Shown: in pieces, positions 46,145 through 59,400 of the stretch
How positions within the stretch are numbered: the first letter of the stretch is position 1
How the letters are laid out: each line of letters begins with the position of its first letter
NCBI GenBank assembly: GCA_001600615.1
Contig: BCKK01000003.1
Coordinates: forward strand, 428,893-492,892
Source: Dioszegia crocea
Taxonomy: Eukaryota; Basidiomycota; Tremellomycetes; Tremellales; Bulleribasidiaceae
DNA length: 64,000 nucleotides
Reading direction: 5' to 3'
Position numbers and translations under genes: made by a program
Notes under the pieces: generated by a model
Database searches by the model: none
What the model was told of the DNA's origin: nothing
Seen by the model: the letters and a program-made list of their open reading frames with translations, nothing else

Positions 46145-46926
46145 GATGTCTAATCCCTTTGACGCGACTGACGCAACTTTTGTGCACTTCAATAATAGAG
46201 CTTCGTACTGTACTGCGTCTCGCAGCTGGGATCTGATGATGGCGGTTAAGCGATGGGTATGGGCAATGTAAAGAGGAGCGAAAGCGTCGGACGCGCTGAA
46301 GACGCGTATCGATGTGCGTTTCAAATCATAAACTTTTTGCGGAAAACTTTACGGTCGAGTGCCTCGAAGTCTCGATCGGGAGGGCTTTGACACCGACCGA
46401 TCTCATTTCTGAACATGACATCGCACAGAGCATGCAAGGACACCTGAGGCGTAGTCGAGCTCATTGTCTGTCGCCTGATTTCGTGGCGGCCGAGTCGCCG
46501 AGGTTATGCCTCAAGCGGAGACACATATACCTGCCCATCTGCGAAAGAGTCACCAGTCGGGAATTGAATAGATGTGGACACTAGTAGATGCGCTGAGTAG
46601 GGAAGGGTGTATGAGACGCATTTTCGGAAGAGATACAAAGTCTTGGGCATGGAAGCTGGCCTTCAGCTTAGAAAAAGGCTGCAGACGCGTCGGGGCACGT
46701 GGCAACTCCTCATTCCTCACCCTGCGACGCGTCTTCATTATGCTGCTGAGGCTGGTCATCCCACTCCGCCGAGGGCCTCACATACTCCCCTAGAAGGAGT
46801 CAAGGAATACGCGCCTCCTAACTGAGTCGATCCGCTTGGTAGCCTTACGAACGGAAGCTCCAAATGGTGTCGCATAACCCCAACAATCCTTGATCTAACA
46901 TATGTTTCATTATCCTTGCCGGCTTT
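46145..46926. other. Intergenic region between BTB paralog 3 and the SGNH pair
   Basis: This 782-base region lies between the start of BTB paralog 3 and the 3' end of the first SGNH-like gene, both on the minus strand. Short open frames overlap on both strands and none has support. Confidence 0.45.
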
Positions 46927-49424
46927 CTATACACTGCAATGGTCAGCAGAACCCCTGGCCACCTCAACACAAGAGTAACCCCGAGATGGTAGAAAGCAAC
47001 GAACCTTGTCAACGAGGTTATACGGAACTCATGCCCGCCTCCTGGATCCGCAGTGTGGTCCTCAACCTCGCAGTGCAAGATGTGCTTCCCCAGTTCCACA
47101 TCCAACCATGAGGTAGACCTAAAAGTATCAGTCACCACTGTATACTCAAGGCGGCAGAACATGGGAACTCACTGGTCGACATTGAACTCAAGTCTCCACC
47201 ATCCCTCTATCCGCTTCCCGTCATCCTTATCATCATCTATCCAGCACCAGACATTCCCCAGGCCAAAGATCTTGCTTCTGAGATAGTGTAATGTGATGGT
47301 ACCAGCCACTGTGCTGACGGCGAAATCGATGGTGGATCCGGGATCGGTACTGATCCAGTAATTCTTTTCGCCGAAAGACCACGTTCTCCTGAAGAGTTGT
47401 CAGTCGATTAAGACTGCTGGCGCTCCCAAAGTGAAGTAACTCACCATCCGGTCTGAGCAACAGGAGTAAGTTTTGTGTTCTTCTTAGTCTTCATTGTGAA
47501 GCATTGCGGTTTCAAAGGTGCCAAGACGGTGTCTCGCATATATTTCTTGTTGAGGCGCATCTGTCACCGTCAGCAAGCTAGAATGACTTCGACGAGGCAG
47601 AGTTCGATTGAAGGCGAGTCAAGACATACCGGTGCGATCTCCGCAATCGGATATGCTATAGCGATCTGCAGATCGTCCGCTGGCCAGGGTGCCGAAGGTG
47701 AAGGCCGCTCTCGCTCCATCTCACACATGACCTTGCTAATGTGCGCATTGACGAGCTGTCCGGACATTCTGTGACCAAGGTGACTGAGCTGATACTATCA
47801 GCTTTGTCCAATGTCATCTCTGGGCTGCCGAACCCAGCGATGCCCTCGCATTCTGCAGTGAGGACGGCTTCCACATAGCTCTTTGCGACCCAGAACAAGC
47901 TCCATCCACTAGCGCCGAGACTGATCGTCCATATGCGCAACTCACATGTCTCAGATCCATGCCCGAGAAATCTCCAGGTTCGCCCTTATCCCGTCGGAAG
48001 AAACGCTCAACCTCCTTGGTATCCCGCATGACTTGGGATAAGAAGGGATTCCGGACAGACACAGACGGAATGTCGTAGAACTCGTTGATACCTTTATGCT
48101 GACATCATCAGCGGGTAGCGATTTAGACATGCAAATAGGTTCACATACCAATTCTCCTCCGAACGCAACAGTGTTAAACAGTAACGCGAACACTCTGGAG
48201 GTGGTCAGCGTGTGGGTCAATGAGGGAACGCTCAATGCAGTACCGCAAGTAAGATCGCGGGGAGGAGACTCACTCAATACTTATAACAGCAGGCTTGTGG
48301 GGTAGATCCATCAAGCCCCTGATCAGAGTTCGTAGGAATCTATGCGGTCCATGATTCTACCCTGTCAGCTAGATCCGGCCAGTAGGAAACCATCTCCGAA
48401 GGAGCTATGTGCAGTGCGCAGCAGATAAAGAGGCTGCAGCCTTAAAAGAGCAGCAGAGCCAAAGGTATGGGACGAGCTTTGTGGGAGAGGAAGGAGGGAG
48501 CAAAGCTTACGGCTCATCATTGATAGCTGCACCATAAGCATACATCCGCTTCAAATTTGCTAAAACACTCACCAAGCTCAACAACAAAGATATCCGTATC
48601 TGTATCCAGGTGTTCAGGCCAGCAGTACGCAAAGTACCCACTCCCCGTCCCGCCCTGCGCGCCACTTATAAACGTGTTCTTACCCTGCGCCTTTCCCGAG
48701 ACTTCATAGCTCGCATGGCTGCCAGTTGCAGAGCCAACGGCACCGTTCAGCACTTTCGGATCGAAGGGTACGGTATCGGTTGCAGAGAGGGGAGATAGCG
48801 AGTGGAGGTGTTCAAATATGATTCTGTTCAGGTTTGGTGGTCGATATGAGGGATGACGGGGCGCGTCATCTTCACGTCCCCAATCTATACCGCTGCCTTG
48901 TGACACTAAGGTCTCAGCAGATGGCCAAAAGCGGTACTGGGAGCGAATTGCAATTGTCAACTCACCGGAACCACCAATTGTGCCCATTGTGAAAGGTTTC
49001 CCAGCCTTTATTCTAGCTAGTAACCTTCTCAATCTGTCGTTTGATCCATTGAAAGAGATCGCTCGGTTCATCTTGTTCTCCCTGTCTGCGTCAGCATGAC
49101 GATGACCTATGGCGGCAATGTTCGGGAATGCGGAACGAAGACCTACCCGATTTCCTTACAGAGCTCCGGAGCGGCTGAGCATACCGTACACTCCTTAACA
49201 GGCGTTACGACGGATTCTCTCAACAGCGCTCTATCGTGCCCAGTCACCGGGTCCTCCGCATCTCCGCGTCTTGGTGCTTTCACCAGTCGCTTTAGAGACG
49301 AAGGGAAGGACTCTCCATCTTCCAGCGGATGGGTAAAGGAGAGGAAGATGAAGACGTGGATAACGATGGAGACTGCGAGAAGGATCAGGTTGTATGACTT
49401 TCTCCGACGCATGTTGTCGATCAT
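46927..49424 (-). CDS. Type II membrane protein with SGNH-like domain (tandem copy 1)
   Basis: Around ten exons from ATG 49424 (MIDNMRRRKSYN) to TAG 46927. A basic start and one membrane helix (LILLAVSIVIHVFIFLSF) indicate type II topology with a lumenal body. Signature blocks: CTVCSAAPELCKEIG, RLRRLLARIKAGKPFTMG then TIGGSGVSQGSG (SGNH block I-like), NGAQGGTGSGYFAYCWPEHL, DIFVVELG then INDEP (block III-like) and GMDLRHVS (catalytic DxxH-like). A C-terminal beta-rich domain follows (WTFGEKNYWIST, then LHYLRSKIFGLGNVWCWIDD) ending EFRITSLTSV. The last exon is TGTATAG only; its intron uses a weak GTTCGT donor. I recall related basidiomycete proteins annotated as capsule-associated. A Golgi role in polysaccharide modification, such as O-acetyl transfer or removal, is plausible but inferred. 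Confidence 0.75.
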
Positions 49425-49682
49425 TGACAGGGATTATGTGGTGAGCTGAGTAGCTCGATAGAGTTGTCTGAACGCGATGGAAAGTAAGGCGGATTAAACT
49501 TTGGACCTGGATCAGCATTACGTTACCGCACACAGGCTTGGAGAGCATAAAGCTCTGACTGTGTCTCACATCTCCGAGCACGATGATGATTCTCCATCCC
49601 CCAACACAGATTGGACAATACATGGTCCATTTATACAATATATACACCAACGATCTATCCCACAAAACCAATCTACAATTGT

Positions 49683-51966
49683 CTATATACTAAAGTCGTC
49701 AGCGAGCTCCTCACCGTGTCACATCACATCTCGATCGGGTCCGACCGGTGACTCACCTCGTTAACGATGTTATTCTGAATTCGTGCTTATGGTCGGGATC
49801 CGCAGTGTAGAACGAGTTCTCGCAGTGCATGATGTGATTTCCCGGTGTTATTCCATCAAAAGCGGTCGAACTGTAAATCTTCAGCACAGATTCGGGCGGT
49901 ACCGCAACCGAAACGGGCAACTTACAAGTCAATGTTCATTCCATGCTCCCACCATCCTTGAATCTCCTTCCCGCCCTCCTTATCTTCATCGATCCAACAC
50001 CGGACGTTGCCGAGTCCATACACTTGACTCCGCAGATAATGTATCTCTGCTCGGCCAATGGCGGTGTAGAACGCGAATGCGATGCGCGCCCCGACTTCAG
50101 TACTGATCCAGTAGTGCTTATCACCATGAGACCATGTTCTCCTATAGGGTCAGCTCGCTCTACTTGACAGTATCAAGCAATCCGGCAGGTGACTCACCAT
50201 CCAGTCTGACTGATAGGGGCCAATTTGGCATTCCTGGTGTTCTTCATGGTGTTGCACTGCGGACGCATTGGTGGGATCACAGCAAAACGATCCCATTTCA
50301 TGTTGAGACGCATCTGAGATGGTCAGCATTATCTTCTTTTTTGGGGAGGTCGACCGCCGGAACATCGAGGAGAGCACGACTCACTCTTGGTAGCGCGGAG
50401 ACCGGATACGCCTCTATTATCTGCGCCTCACCGCTGGGCCAAGTCGGTGATATCCCTCGACGCTCCTTCTCCATCTCGCATAATTGCTTGTTGATGTACG
50501 CGCCGACGAGCTGACCAGCTAATCTATGACCCTCGGCGCTGAACTGAATGTGTCAGATAGGTGCCGCTTTGCTGAGAATGAAAATCGGTACCGACTCGCA
50601 TGTGCCCGATCTATTCCGTCGTAGTCTCCGGGACCTCCGCTGTGGCGGTTGAAGAGCCTCTCGATCTCAGAGCCATTCGTCAAAACCTGAGGGAAGAATG
50701 CGTTCCGCATCGATATCGATGGAATGTCGTAGAACTCGTTGACGGATCTATGCTAAGAGCTCTCAGCACGAGCGCCCTTTGCGGAGACTTTTCGGAGACC
50801 ATCAAAATGAAAGCCGGAACTTACAAATTCTCCACCCAAAGCCATCGAATGCATGGTCGTCGCGAATGATCTGTTCTGTCAGCTTCAAGCTCATGTCGTG
50901 AAGACGTCGCAGGCAGGTCTGGAGAATACACTCACTCTATGTTGATCACAGCCGGCTGCTGCGGCAGATCCAACATTGACCTGACCAAAAGCTCGTACGT
51001 GTCGAGCCTCTCCCATATTCTACCAATCGTCAGCGCAGCTCCGGTTGGCCTCATCGCAGAGATCCTTCAAGACTTTGAAGGGAATGATCACTCACGGCTC
51101 GTCGTTGATGGCTGCAAATAATGAGCGCGATTCGTGCGAGCGCATAACGAGAGGAATCCAACTCACCAAGCTCGGTAATGAAGAGATCCGTGTCCTGATC
51201 CAGATACTCCCCCCAGCAGTACGCAAAATGACCACTTCCTGTTCCGCCTTGAGCACCATTGATGAGAGTATTCTTGCCGTCCTTCTTGCCCGATTCACCA
51301 AAGCTGACTTTGTACCCGCTCGCAGATCCGACTGGCCCCGAGGTGGCTGATGGATCAAAGAAGATAGGGTCCGAGGCAGAAAGTGGAGAGAGGGCGTGAA
51401 GGTGCTCGAATATGACCCGGTGCATGTTCTGAGGGCGATAGTGGGGTTCGCGGGGTTCGTCACCGACATCTCCTTCGGGGAAACCGTTACTATGCGACAC
51501 TGACTGTCAGCTATGCCCTTCATTCGCGGTGAGTGATGTAACTCACCTGATCCTCCGACGACGCCTACAGTGAAAGGTTGGCCTGATCTGACTTTCGCCA
51601 GGAACCTTCTCAGACGCTCGTTGGATCCCTCGTATGAGACCGATCGTGCCAGGGTCTTTTTCCTAAGATATATCAGCAAAGTTATGGGTAACAGGACAGC
51701 GCTACTCACCCAACTTCCGCACAGAGCTCCGGAGCGACCGAGCACAACGAGCAGTCCTCGCCCGTTGACACCCTCGACGAGAGCATACCCAAACCGTACG
51801 CTTCATCTGGACTAAGGAAGAGGCCGACTTCGTAAGGCAAACCCATCAATTGCATGAGCGAGCTGATATGGGTGAGAGGGTAGGCGAACAAGCATAGAAG
51901 GAGTCCATTTGTGACGATGGAGATCGCCACACAGGCAAGAACAACGGATCTCCTTCGCTGGGTCAT
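49683..51966 (-). CDS. Type II membrane protein with SGNH-like domain (tandem copy 2)
   Basis: ATG 51966 (MTQRRRSVVLACVAISIV) to TAG 49683, with the same exon order as copy 1. The membrane helix is VVLACVAISIVTNGLLLCLF. Shared blocks: CSLCSVAPELCAEVG, LRRFLAKVRSGQPFTVG then VVGGSG, IFEHLHALSPLSASDP, NGAQGGTGSGHFAYCWGEYL, DLFITELG then INDEP, and GIDRAHAS in the DxxH position (D-R-A-H against D-L-R-H in copy 1). C-terminal blocks are HYWISTEVGARIAF, LHYL-type AEIHYLRSQVYGLGNVRCW and DHKHEFRITSLTSI, again with a 7-base last exon. It lies head-to-tail with copy 1, about 260 bases apart, so the pair arose by tandem duplication. Same function inferred. Confidence 0.75.
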
Positions 51967-53459
51967 GGTGGTGAGGTGTGAGGGTGCTGGGAGACCCGGG
52001 ACAGGTAGTCCCAGACTTTATAGAAATCCATACTGCCCGCTGATCGGTGTCAATGCTGACAACTTCCGGTAGATCAGGCCTGCCGGCCTGGCTAGCCTTG
52101 TATGAACCGATCAGGACGTTATGAAGGAGCCCAGGTGAATGTGGAAGCGACTATGAAAGTTCTATCAACCGGCAGGAATGGGCAAGGTGAGACAATATTG
52201 CGGGAATGGATAATTACCCAAAGCGGAAATAGATCCCGTGATATTTGCTCCTTTGGGAGATTTGAGGCACATAACGGCATGTCTCAGATCTCCCCGCAAT
52301 CAACTATAAGTACCCAGGGGGATCCCCCACATCCTGTCCTACTGCATACTCCTTACCTCGTGTAGATATTTCACCCCCGCTCATACGCCGTTAGAGGAGG
52401 TATGCAGCCTAGCGCAGTACGTTCCCCATTTCTGTGGAAGCCGGGTCCGGCATAGATCCTTGCCCACGGAATGTGATCAGACCGTGAGTCCGATGGACCG
52501 CCTTGCAGATGTACGCGGCCACCAAACCGCACACATAGCGTCAGTGTGGGCGGAATCTCCTGACTCCGATTATAGCTGTTGATAGAGTACCTCAACACCT
52601 CTACTCCTTCGCAGCATAGACGACATAAATCCGAAGACCTGATCCTGGGTTTTCTGATCTCCTGTCTGAACTTGCCTGGAAGTCTGGATGTGTATGTCCT
52701 GCCCAGGCCTCTCGGTGCATGATGTACCTTCTGCAGGCTCCTCCGCACAGAGCTCGAAGTATCCTGATATCGGCTAATCAGCTGTGGTATCACAACACAA
52801 CTTCCGAATTCGGCAAATCGCCATTCAAGATATGAAACTTACGTAGAGTGTCGCCACCCACTAATCGACTTTGGATTGACAGACGCAGTGCGCAGTCAAT
52901 GCAAGCTACGCCGACAGTTTCTCAGTGTCGCAGGCTACTTCTGGGAGTCTTACCCCAAGCAGATACGCGTCTCGATACATGCATTGCGGACTATACTGGA
53001 GACAACCCATCAATCAGCTCAGCCTTATTTCTTACGTCCCGTTACGTCATTGCACCGAGATCGTTCCGCGCATCATGCATCATATCCAGCGCTTGGGGGA
53101 CGACATAGGAGCTCATTACAGTCAGCGAGCCTTGGGTTTGCATATCAAGTTCGATCAGCGATGCGCACAGCGAAGCACCCAAACAAGGATTGGAGATGGC
53201 CGGCGATAGTACTCGTCACTTCTCGCAGTTTTCACTCTGATCATATCGCATGCGAAAACTGGTCCGCAGCTTCTGGCTGCGATACGGTAGCTCATAGTAA
53301 ATATGCACAACATTCTTACGGACTATGTACAGACTACACACATACGAAAACGACGATTAGCACAGCAGCAACAGTACGGTAAGTACTTAGTACACGGAAA
53401 TCTCCCCCCTCCCTTCCCGCCCATCCTTCTTCCTCACTCTGCATCATGCTTCCTCCATC
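51967..53459. other. Long intergenic region (1.5 kb) between the SGNH pair and MER3
   Basis: It contains the promoter of SGNH copy 2 and the 3' flank of MER3. Frames at 52371-52793 (minus) and 52876-53382 (plus) are open without recognisable motifs. A short stretch (GAGCTCTGTGCGGAG on the minus strand near 52740) resembles the PELCAE codons of the SGNH genes and might be a relic, but the match is too short to rely on. Confidence 0.4.
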
Positions 53460-56400
53460 TTACCCTTCGACGGTGTAGTGATCCCCCATCCACTGTTCGA
53501 ACGCTTCAGGGTCCATCGAGTCGGAAGATGCCATGGCGTTGTGATTGTAATGAGGCATGTGGATTGAGTCTACATCGGCGCGTCAGCTATGTTCACGAAG
53601 GATGGTCAAAGGGCTCACCTGGTACTTGTTGAGTCCCGCCAGGCTCCAAGTATTGACTATACTCCTCTCCGCCATCGTTGTAGTCATCGAGGGTGTAGTC
53701 AACGTCATTCTGCAAGGCATGCTGGATGGGCTGGTAATCGTACGCGAGTTCTTCGGCTTGATCATCACCTTGTCGGTACATGTCTTGGACAGGTTCTAGA
53801 TCTGTCAGATTGCTCATCACCTCATACGGCCAAGCTATCACTCACGAGTCTCCTCGTACCCATATTCCATCTGCTGCTGCTGCTCAGCTTGACTGCCCCC
53901 GTAGTCCCCTTCTGTCTCGTAGTACCCTCTCTGGTCATCGTAAACCTTCTCCAAATCCCCTTGCACTTCACCCAGGCCACCCTCAATGTCCATCTCCATT
54001 TGCTGAACTTCATCCTGCGAAGCAAATCTGACCCTTGACTTGGAGGTTCGAGGTCGATTGAAGTCGTCATTGTCAGGCCCGACGTCTTGCTCTTCGGGAC
54101 CACCGGTTTGATCAGGTTGAATGTCGTCGTCGTATGGCACGTGTGGATGGGCTTGATCAGAGTTGGGCTCGATGATGTAATGAGAGATGTCTCCGCCTCC
54201 CATCAACCAGTCATCATTCTCCTCCATCGGATCCGAGTCGGCTTGAAGAGGAGTCGGTTGGTCTGGAAGACCGGCAGTGGCGCCAGACGGGGGATGCGCG
54301 TGCGAAGCGGAAGATCTCGAAGTGGTTGGCTTGGGTCTGAGCAAGTACTCCAAAGAGTCCTCTCGGTCGGCTCGATCGTGCGGTAAGTCCACACCCGATA
54401 CTCCGACCCCAGGCTGAGATACCAATGCGATGGGAGTGTTGTCGCTGGGACTCGGTCTCCCCTTTGAGGTCGTCGCCGCTATGGCAGTCGAAGGCGAGAT
54501 GGACCTGTTGTCGCTGTGGTCGGACCTTGACCTCTCCCGCTTCTCCTTCCGACTCCTCCTCTTCCCAGACTCCCTAATCTCTTCTTCCGCACTATCGGGA
54601 TCGGGTCGACGACGCTTGACGGCTAGACCCCGCTGCTGGAGATCACGCTTGCTCCCGGGTTGCGGGACGTATTCGGGTACCGTACAGTCGATGAGTTCTT
54701 CAATGGCGCCGTCGCTAATATCGCCAGCGGAGTCGTTCGAGTCATTGATGAAATCAGAGCGGCGAGATGTCTTCTCCGATCGGTGCCTGGACGCTGAGGG
54801 ATCAGCTGTGCTACGACATCATTGCCTACGATTGATGTGCCGCCCAACTCACATTGGTTCCTATGATACCGCATCTCTTCCTCTTCTCCCTCTTCATCAT
54901 CAGACTCTTCCGCGGAATCCTCGATATACTGCGCCACACCAGTCTTAGGCCTCTTCGATTTGATCTTTTGGGCCAAACAATCAGCTAGAGTCCGCCGAGG
55001 CTTCGACGCTGTAAGCTCACCTTTCTTAGGTCCATCACTCTGACCCATCTGCCTAGACCCGTCTCCTTTGCTCCTTCCATCCTTCTCTCCACCATCGAAC
55101 CGATTATCCTCCATCGCTTCATCATCCTCATTGTCTCCCACATCCGTATCGGACATTGTAGTCTTATCGGCATCCTGGCCCGGTACCGCAAGTCGTTTGG
55201 GAACAGCTTTACTCTTGGTCCAACCACCTTCATCCGCAGTCTCCTTTCTGAAATCCTCGGCTGCGGAAGTCAGCTATAATGAAGAAGGTACATTTCACAC
55301 CAACTCACCTCGGACCTTCCTGTTCCGGACTGAATGATCCCTCTTCTTCATTTCCTCAGTCTCCGCATCCCGCTCGGGGATCTTTTCGCCATCTGCTTCT
55401 GCCAAAGCTCGTTTCCTTTCCTTCTTTTTGACATCAACTTTGGTATCAAAATTTTGGAATCTTACAGCTTACAGCTTCTTCCAGCTCTCTCGCCACGCGT
55501 CTCTGATGACAAGCCGCATAGTCAATCTCGCCAAGCTGGCTGAGATCCGGGTCAAGGATGGCTTTAGTAGTCAAGCCGGAAGTCTCGTCAACTGATGAAT
55601 GAGCTTCTGGCATGCTGGCGGAACCAATGGAGTAGCTCACCTCCAGCTCCAATCTCAATCGTTTGATCCGCAGCCGTAAGCTCCGTACTGAGTTCAAACT
55701 CCGTCTTGATCATCTTCTTCGCCCTGAATGATCAGCTTTAAGTCATCAACGGGGAAGTTGAGGTGCCAGAAACTTACAGTGCTCGACGATAGTCAATCCA
55801 ACCTCCATCAGACCGGATAGTCAGAATAGACAAATTCGACCTCTTGGCCCATTTCGCATTCCCATCTTTAGTCTTCTCCTCCCCTCCCTTCTTCTCATTC
55901 TTGAGAATGACCGTAAAAGTAACAACGGGGAATCCATCTTGATCTTTAGTCGCAGGAAGGGTTTGCCTAGACTGTCAGCTCCCTGGCAACAGTGTAGATT
56001 TACTTAAGAATAACCTCATATCGGTCCTTAGCCAGAGCTTCTCGGATAAGGGTAGAGCCGAAGGGAGCATTACGCGCTAGCCAGTGTTCAAGCTGGGCAG
56101 GAGGGGTCTTTATGAGGTCTTTCCAGGCTAGAACGGGTCAGCTTGTGGTCCTCTCAGACTATTGTATGCCAAAGAGGAGCGCAGGTTGAACTCACTGAGG
56201 ATATTGTTGGCTCCCAAAACCTTCATAGACTTAGGCCCGATCTGCCTCAACTGCTGGAAGACAGACGCCTGATCTTCCCAAGATTTCCCATTAACGATCC
56301 GGAGCAGCTGCAAGCCGTACTTGGAAGCCAGGCCGTAATTCCTCGTAGTGAGAACTCGAGCGATGGCTAAGATCAGCTCAAGATCTATATTGGAACTTTA

Positions 56401-59400
56401 CCTTGTGCGATACGAGGAGCAGACTGATATATGGTGAATAGAGTCTGCTGAGCCGAGCTATTCTCAGTCTTGGTCTTGGTTTTGACACTGTCCCATTCGA
56501 CCGCTGCGAATCGGCCTTGGAGGAGAAGGAAGACTTTGTCTCTGTGATGTCAGCTTGGAGTACCCCGACATTGTAAGTACCCGTCAACTGACGCGTAAGT
56601 CTTGACTGGATCTTCGAGTGGGAAGCGGATTTCAGGATTGGCTCGGAGCTGGTTCAGGAACTATATGATCAGTTTCACTTCGGGCCTGACCGGGACCACG
56701 ATGATCAACTCACTCCCGCTTCGCCTTGCCGGACTCGGAGGTCCTCAAACCTGGATGAGTCAGCTATCACATTCCACTCTGAGTACAATGTCACGGGAAG
56801 AGTATCTCACTCGCATGCTCCACTCAACGTCTCTAAGCAGTCTTGCAGGTCCGCACCGGGACCAAGCTCCACGATAGACTCCATCTCCGCCTGTCAGCTA
56901 TTTTCACGATCCGCCAATATGATCATGATAGCAGACTCACTGTCCCCAGCTCTGCATGATATCAGCTAATCATCTCCAATATGCTGAAAGGGCACGAGTA
57001 AGCTCACGAATACAGCACTCGCTCATAATCTTCCCCAGAGCAGTATGTGACAGCTCTTCCATCGGATCATCATCCGCCATACTTTCTGCCTTCTTCACCT
57101 CCTCATTCCACCCTCGGTGCGTAACTAGCTCAATCTTCCTCAATTGCTGCAGACCAAGCTATCACATCAGCTCAAGCTCGCCGGGAATTTGGCAGCGTCC
57201 AACTGACCTTGACGTATTTCTCCAATACCTTGTCCCAGGATTCATTATTCCCCTGAGTCTTCTTGATGCTTGTGTATGCCCGGGGTTTCTGTTGGATTCT
57301 GATCCAGAGGAAAGACCTGAATAGTCAGATATGTACTGAATGCGGAAGTGAGCCACTTACCCTTCAAGCCACTCTTGAGCGCCCTTCAAACTGGAAATCG
57401 TCCCGAGCCCAACTTCGCTATTGATGTCTAGACGTCAGCTGATGATCAAGCCACAATATTGGCACTGTAGCTCACGCTCAGAAAGACTAGTATGGAGGCA
57501 GCTTTCCAAAACAGTCTTTGAAAAGATCTTCTGGCGATACTGCAGGGTGTGAGCTTGGAAGTCTGGTTGATGGCAGCATGCAACCAGTATCTCAAAACTT
57601 ACCATCCCGACCTTTGACTTCTCACACATGATGATGACAGTACCGGAAGTATCATACTGCGGCCTCCCAGCTCTACCCATCATCTGCTGAATATCCACAT
57701 CGGAGTATTCTCGCATCCCATTGGCAGCGCCGGCCCACGTCTGGGTACCCTTGATGACGACAAGATGGGCGGGAAGGTTGACTCCCACAGCTAGTGTCTA
57801 AAGTTTCAGCTCATGGCCATTCAGGTGACTCATGACCGCACAGCTCAACTTACAGAGGTACAGCAAATGACAGAGATGGATCCGTCCCGATAGCCATCCT
57901 CAATCACGCGCCGATCGGTATTTTCGATACCGGCATGATGAACCGCTATGCCTGATCCCCACCAAGTCTTTAGCTGGGGGTCGACAAAGTTTGCCTCAGT
58001 GCTGGAAGGGTCAGCTTACGCCCCAGTCTCTATCGGACTAGCCAACTTACCGGCTACGCGGCCAAGGGGGTGGTCTTCTAGATGATGAAGCCCCATTACA
58101 GATATCCTGGTATTTCTCATGTAGGAGCGCAGCGGTAGCTTGACATGCTAGATAGTCAGCTAAATTCCTTTACATTTACGAGGAGGGACCAGCTTACATT
58201 TCCTGGTTGGACAGAACACCATAATAGGCTTCCCCTTCCCATGCTCAAAGATCAACGGCATAAGCTCTTGATCTAGCTTTTTGCCTAGAGTCCAATCATT
58301 GCCATCGTATCCTTGTACAATCTTAGTTAGCGGCACAGGCCGGAAGTCTTCACCGAACTATGAGGGTCAGATCTGCCTCATCTCCAAAGAATGCACAAAT
58401 CTCACCTGCCATAATTTCGCTTCGGGCATAGTGGCCAGCTGCATCCTCTCTTCCTTCGGGTCTATCTCCGTCTCTTCATTGACACCATTGATGAAGACTC
58501 CAGTTGTGATTTGGGTACGAGGAGGAGCGAGCCATTTAGCCACGTCTTTGATATTGGGAACCTGGATGGTCAGCTTCTCGTCCAATACGAACTGAAAGTG
58601 GTAGCTCACTGTAGCGCTGACGGCTACAAATCGGATTGGCTCGTATGATGTACATCGTATCTTCAGGCGGGACATGACGACTTCGAGCGTCGCACCTCGC
58701 GATTCGCCAAGGATGTGTACCTAGCTGTCAGTTGAGGACTCAACAGACGCAGAAGTGACTCCGACAACTCACTTCGTCAATCATGACCAGTCCGAGATTA
58801 TCGAGACTGGTGTACTTTGCCGATTTGCGAGAGAGGACGTCCAGCTTTTCAGGCTACAAAGTGTCAGTTCTTGCCCTGTGCGACAATCAAGGGGCGGCAA
58901 CGCACTGTGATGACTAGCAAATTTGCAGTAGCGAGTAGGCGATCAAGGCCGACGGTATTGGTATCGCCAGTGATCTCAACACCTAATGAGTAAGCTTCTT
59001 ACTCATGGCTGAACCAACAAAGGAGCCGCGTGAGGAAACTCACAGGTCCCCACAGTACCAAAGCGATGCTTCCAATCTCTAGCTCGCTCGCTACACAGTG
59101 CCTGGCTAATCAGCTTTATCCTGCAGAAGAAGTTGCGAGAACTTGAGCTCACCTTAGTAGGAGCCATGTATATAGCCAATCTCCCTGGCGATTCCTTCCT
59201 CATTCTCAAATACGCCAATTCGAAAATCACAGTCTTTCCCGAACTGGTCGGAGCAGTCACCACGATGTTCTCGTCGCCGCCGTAAATCTGAACTTTGTCA
59301 GTTGCGGCTGCGCGGCAATCCTTTCCGGCACCAGTCAACTTACGTCGGCAAAGACTTTCGATTGCATCCTGTTGAAAGTGGGGAAGCTGAACAGATCGAC

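Noticed and set aside
46312..46825. Overlapping plus-strand frames between BTB paralog 3 and SGNH copy 1
   Set aside because: No domain, no consistent splice sites, and several frames compete over the same bases.
52371..52793. Minus-strand 140-codon frame upstream of the SGNH pair, possibly a third SGNH relic
   Set aside because: Only a match of about 15 bases to the PELCAE codons is visible; no other block of the family can be found, so it is not supported as a pseudogene.
54430..54948. Plus-strand 172-codon frame opposite MER3
   Set aside because: It is antisense to a well-supported MER3 exon rich in D/E/S codons; a shadow frame.
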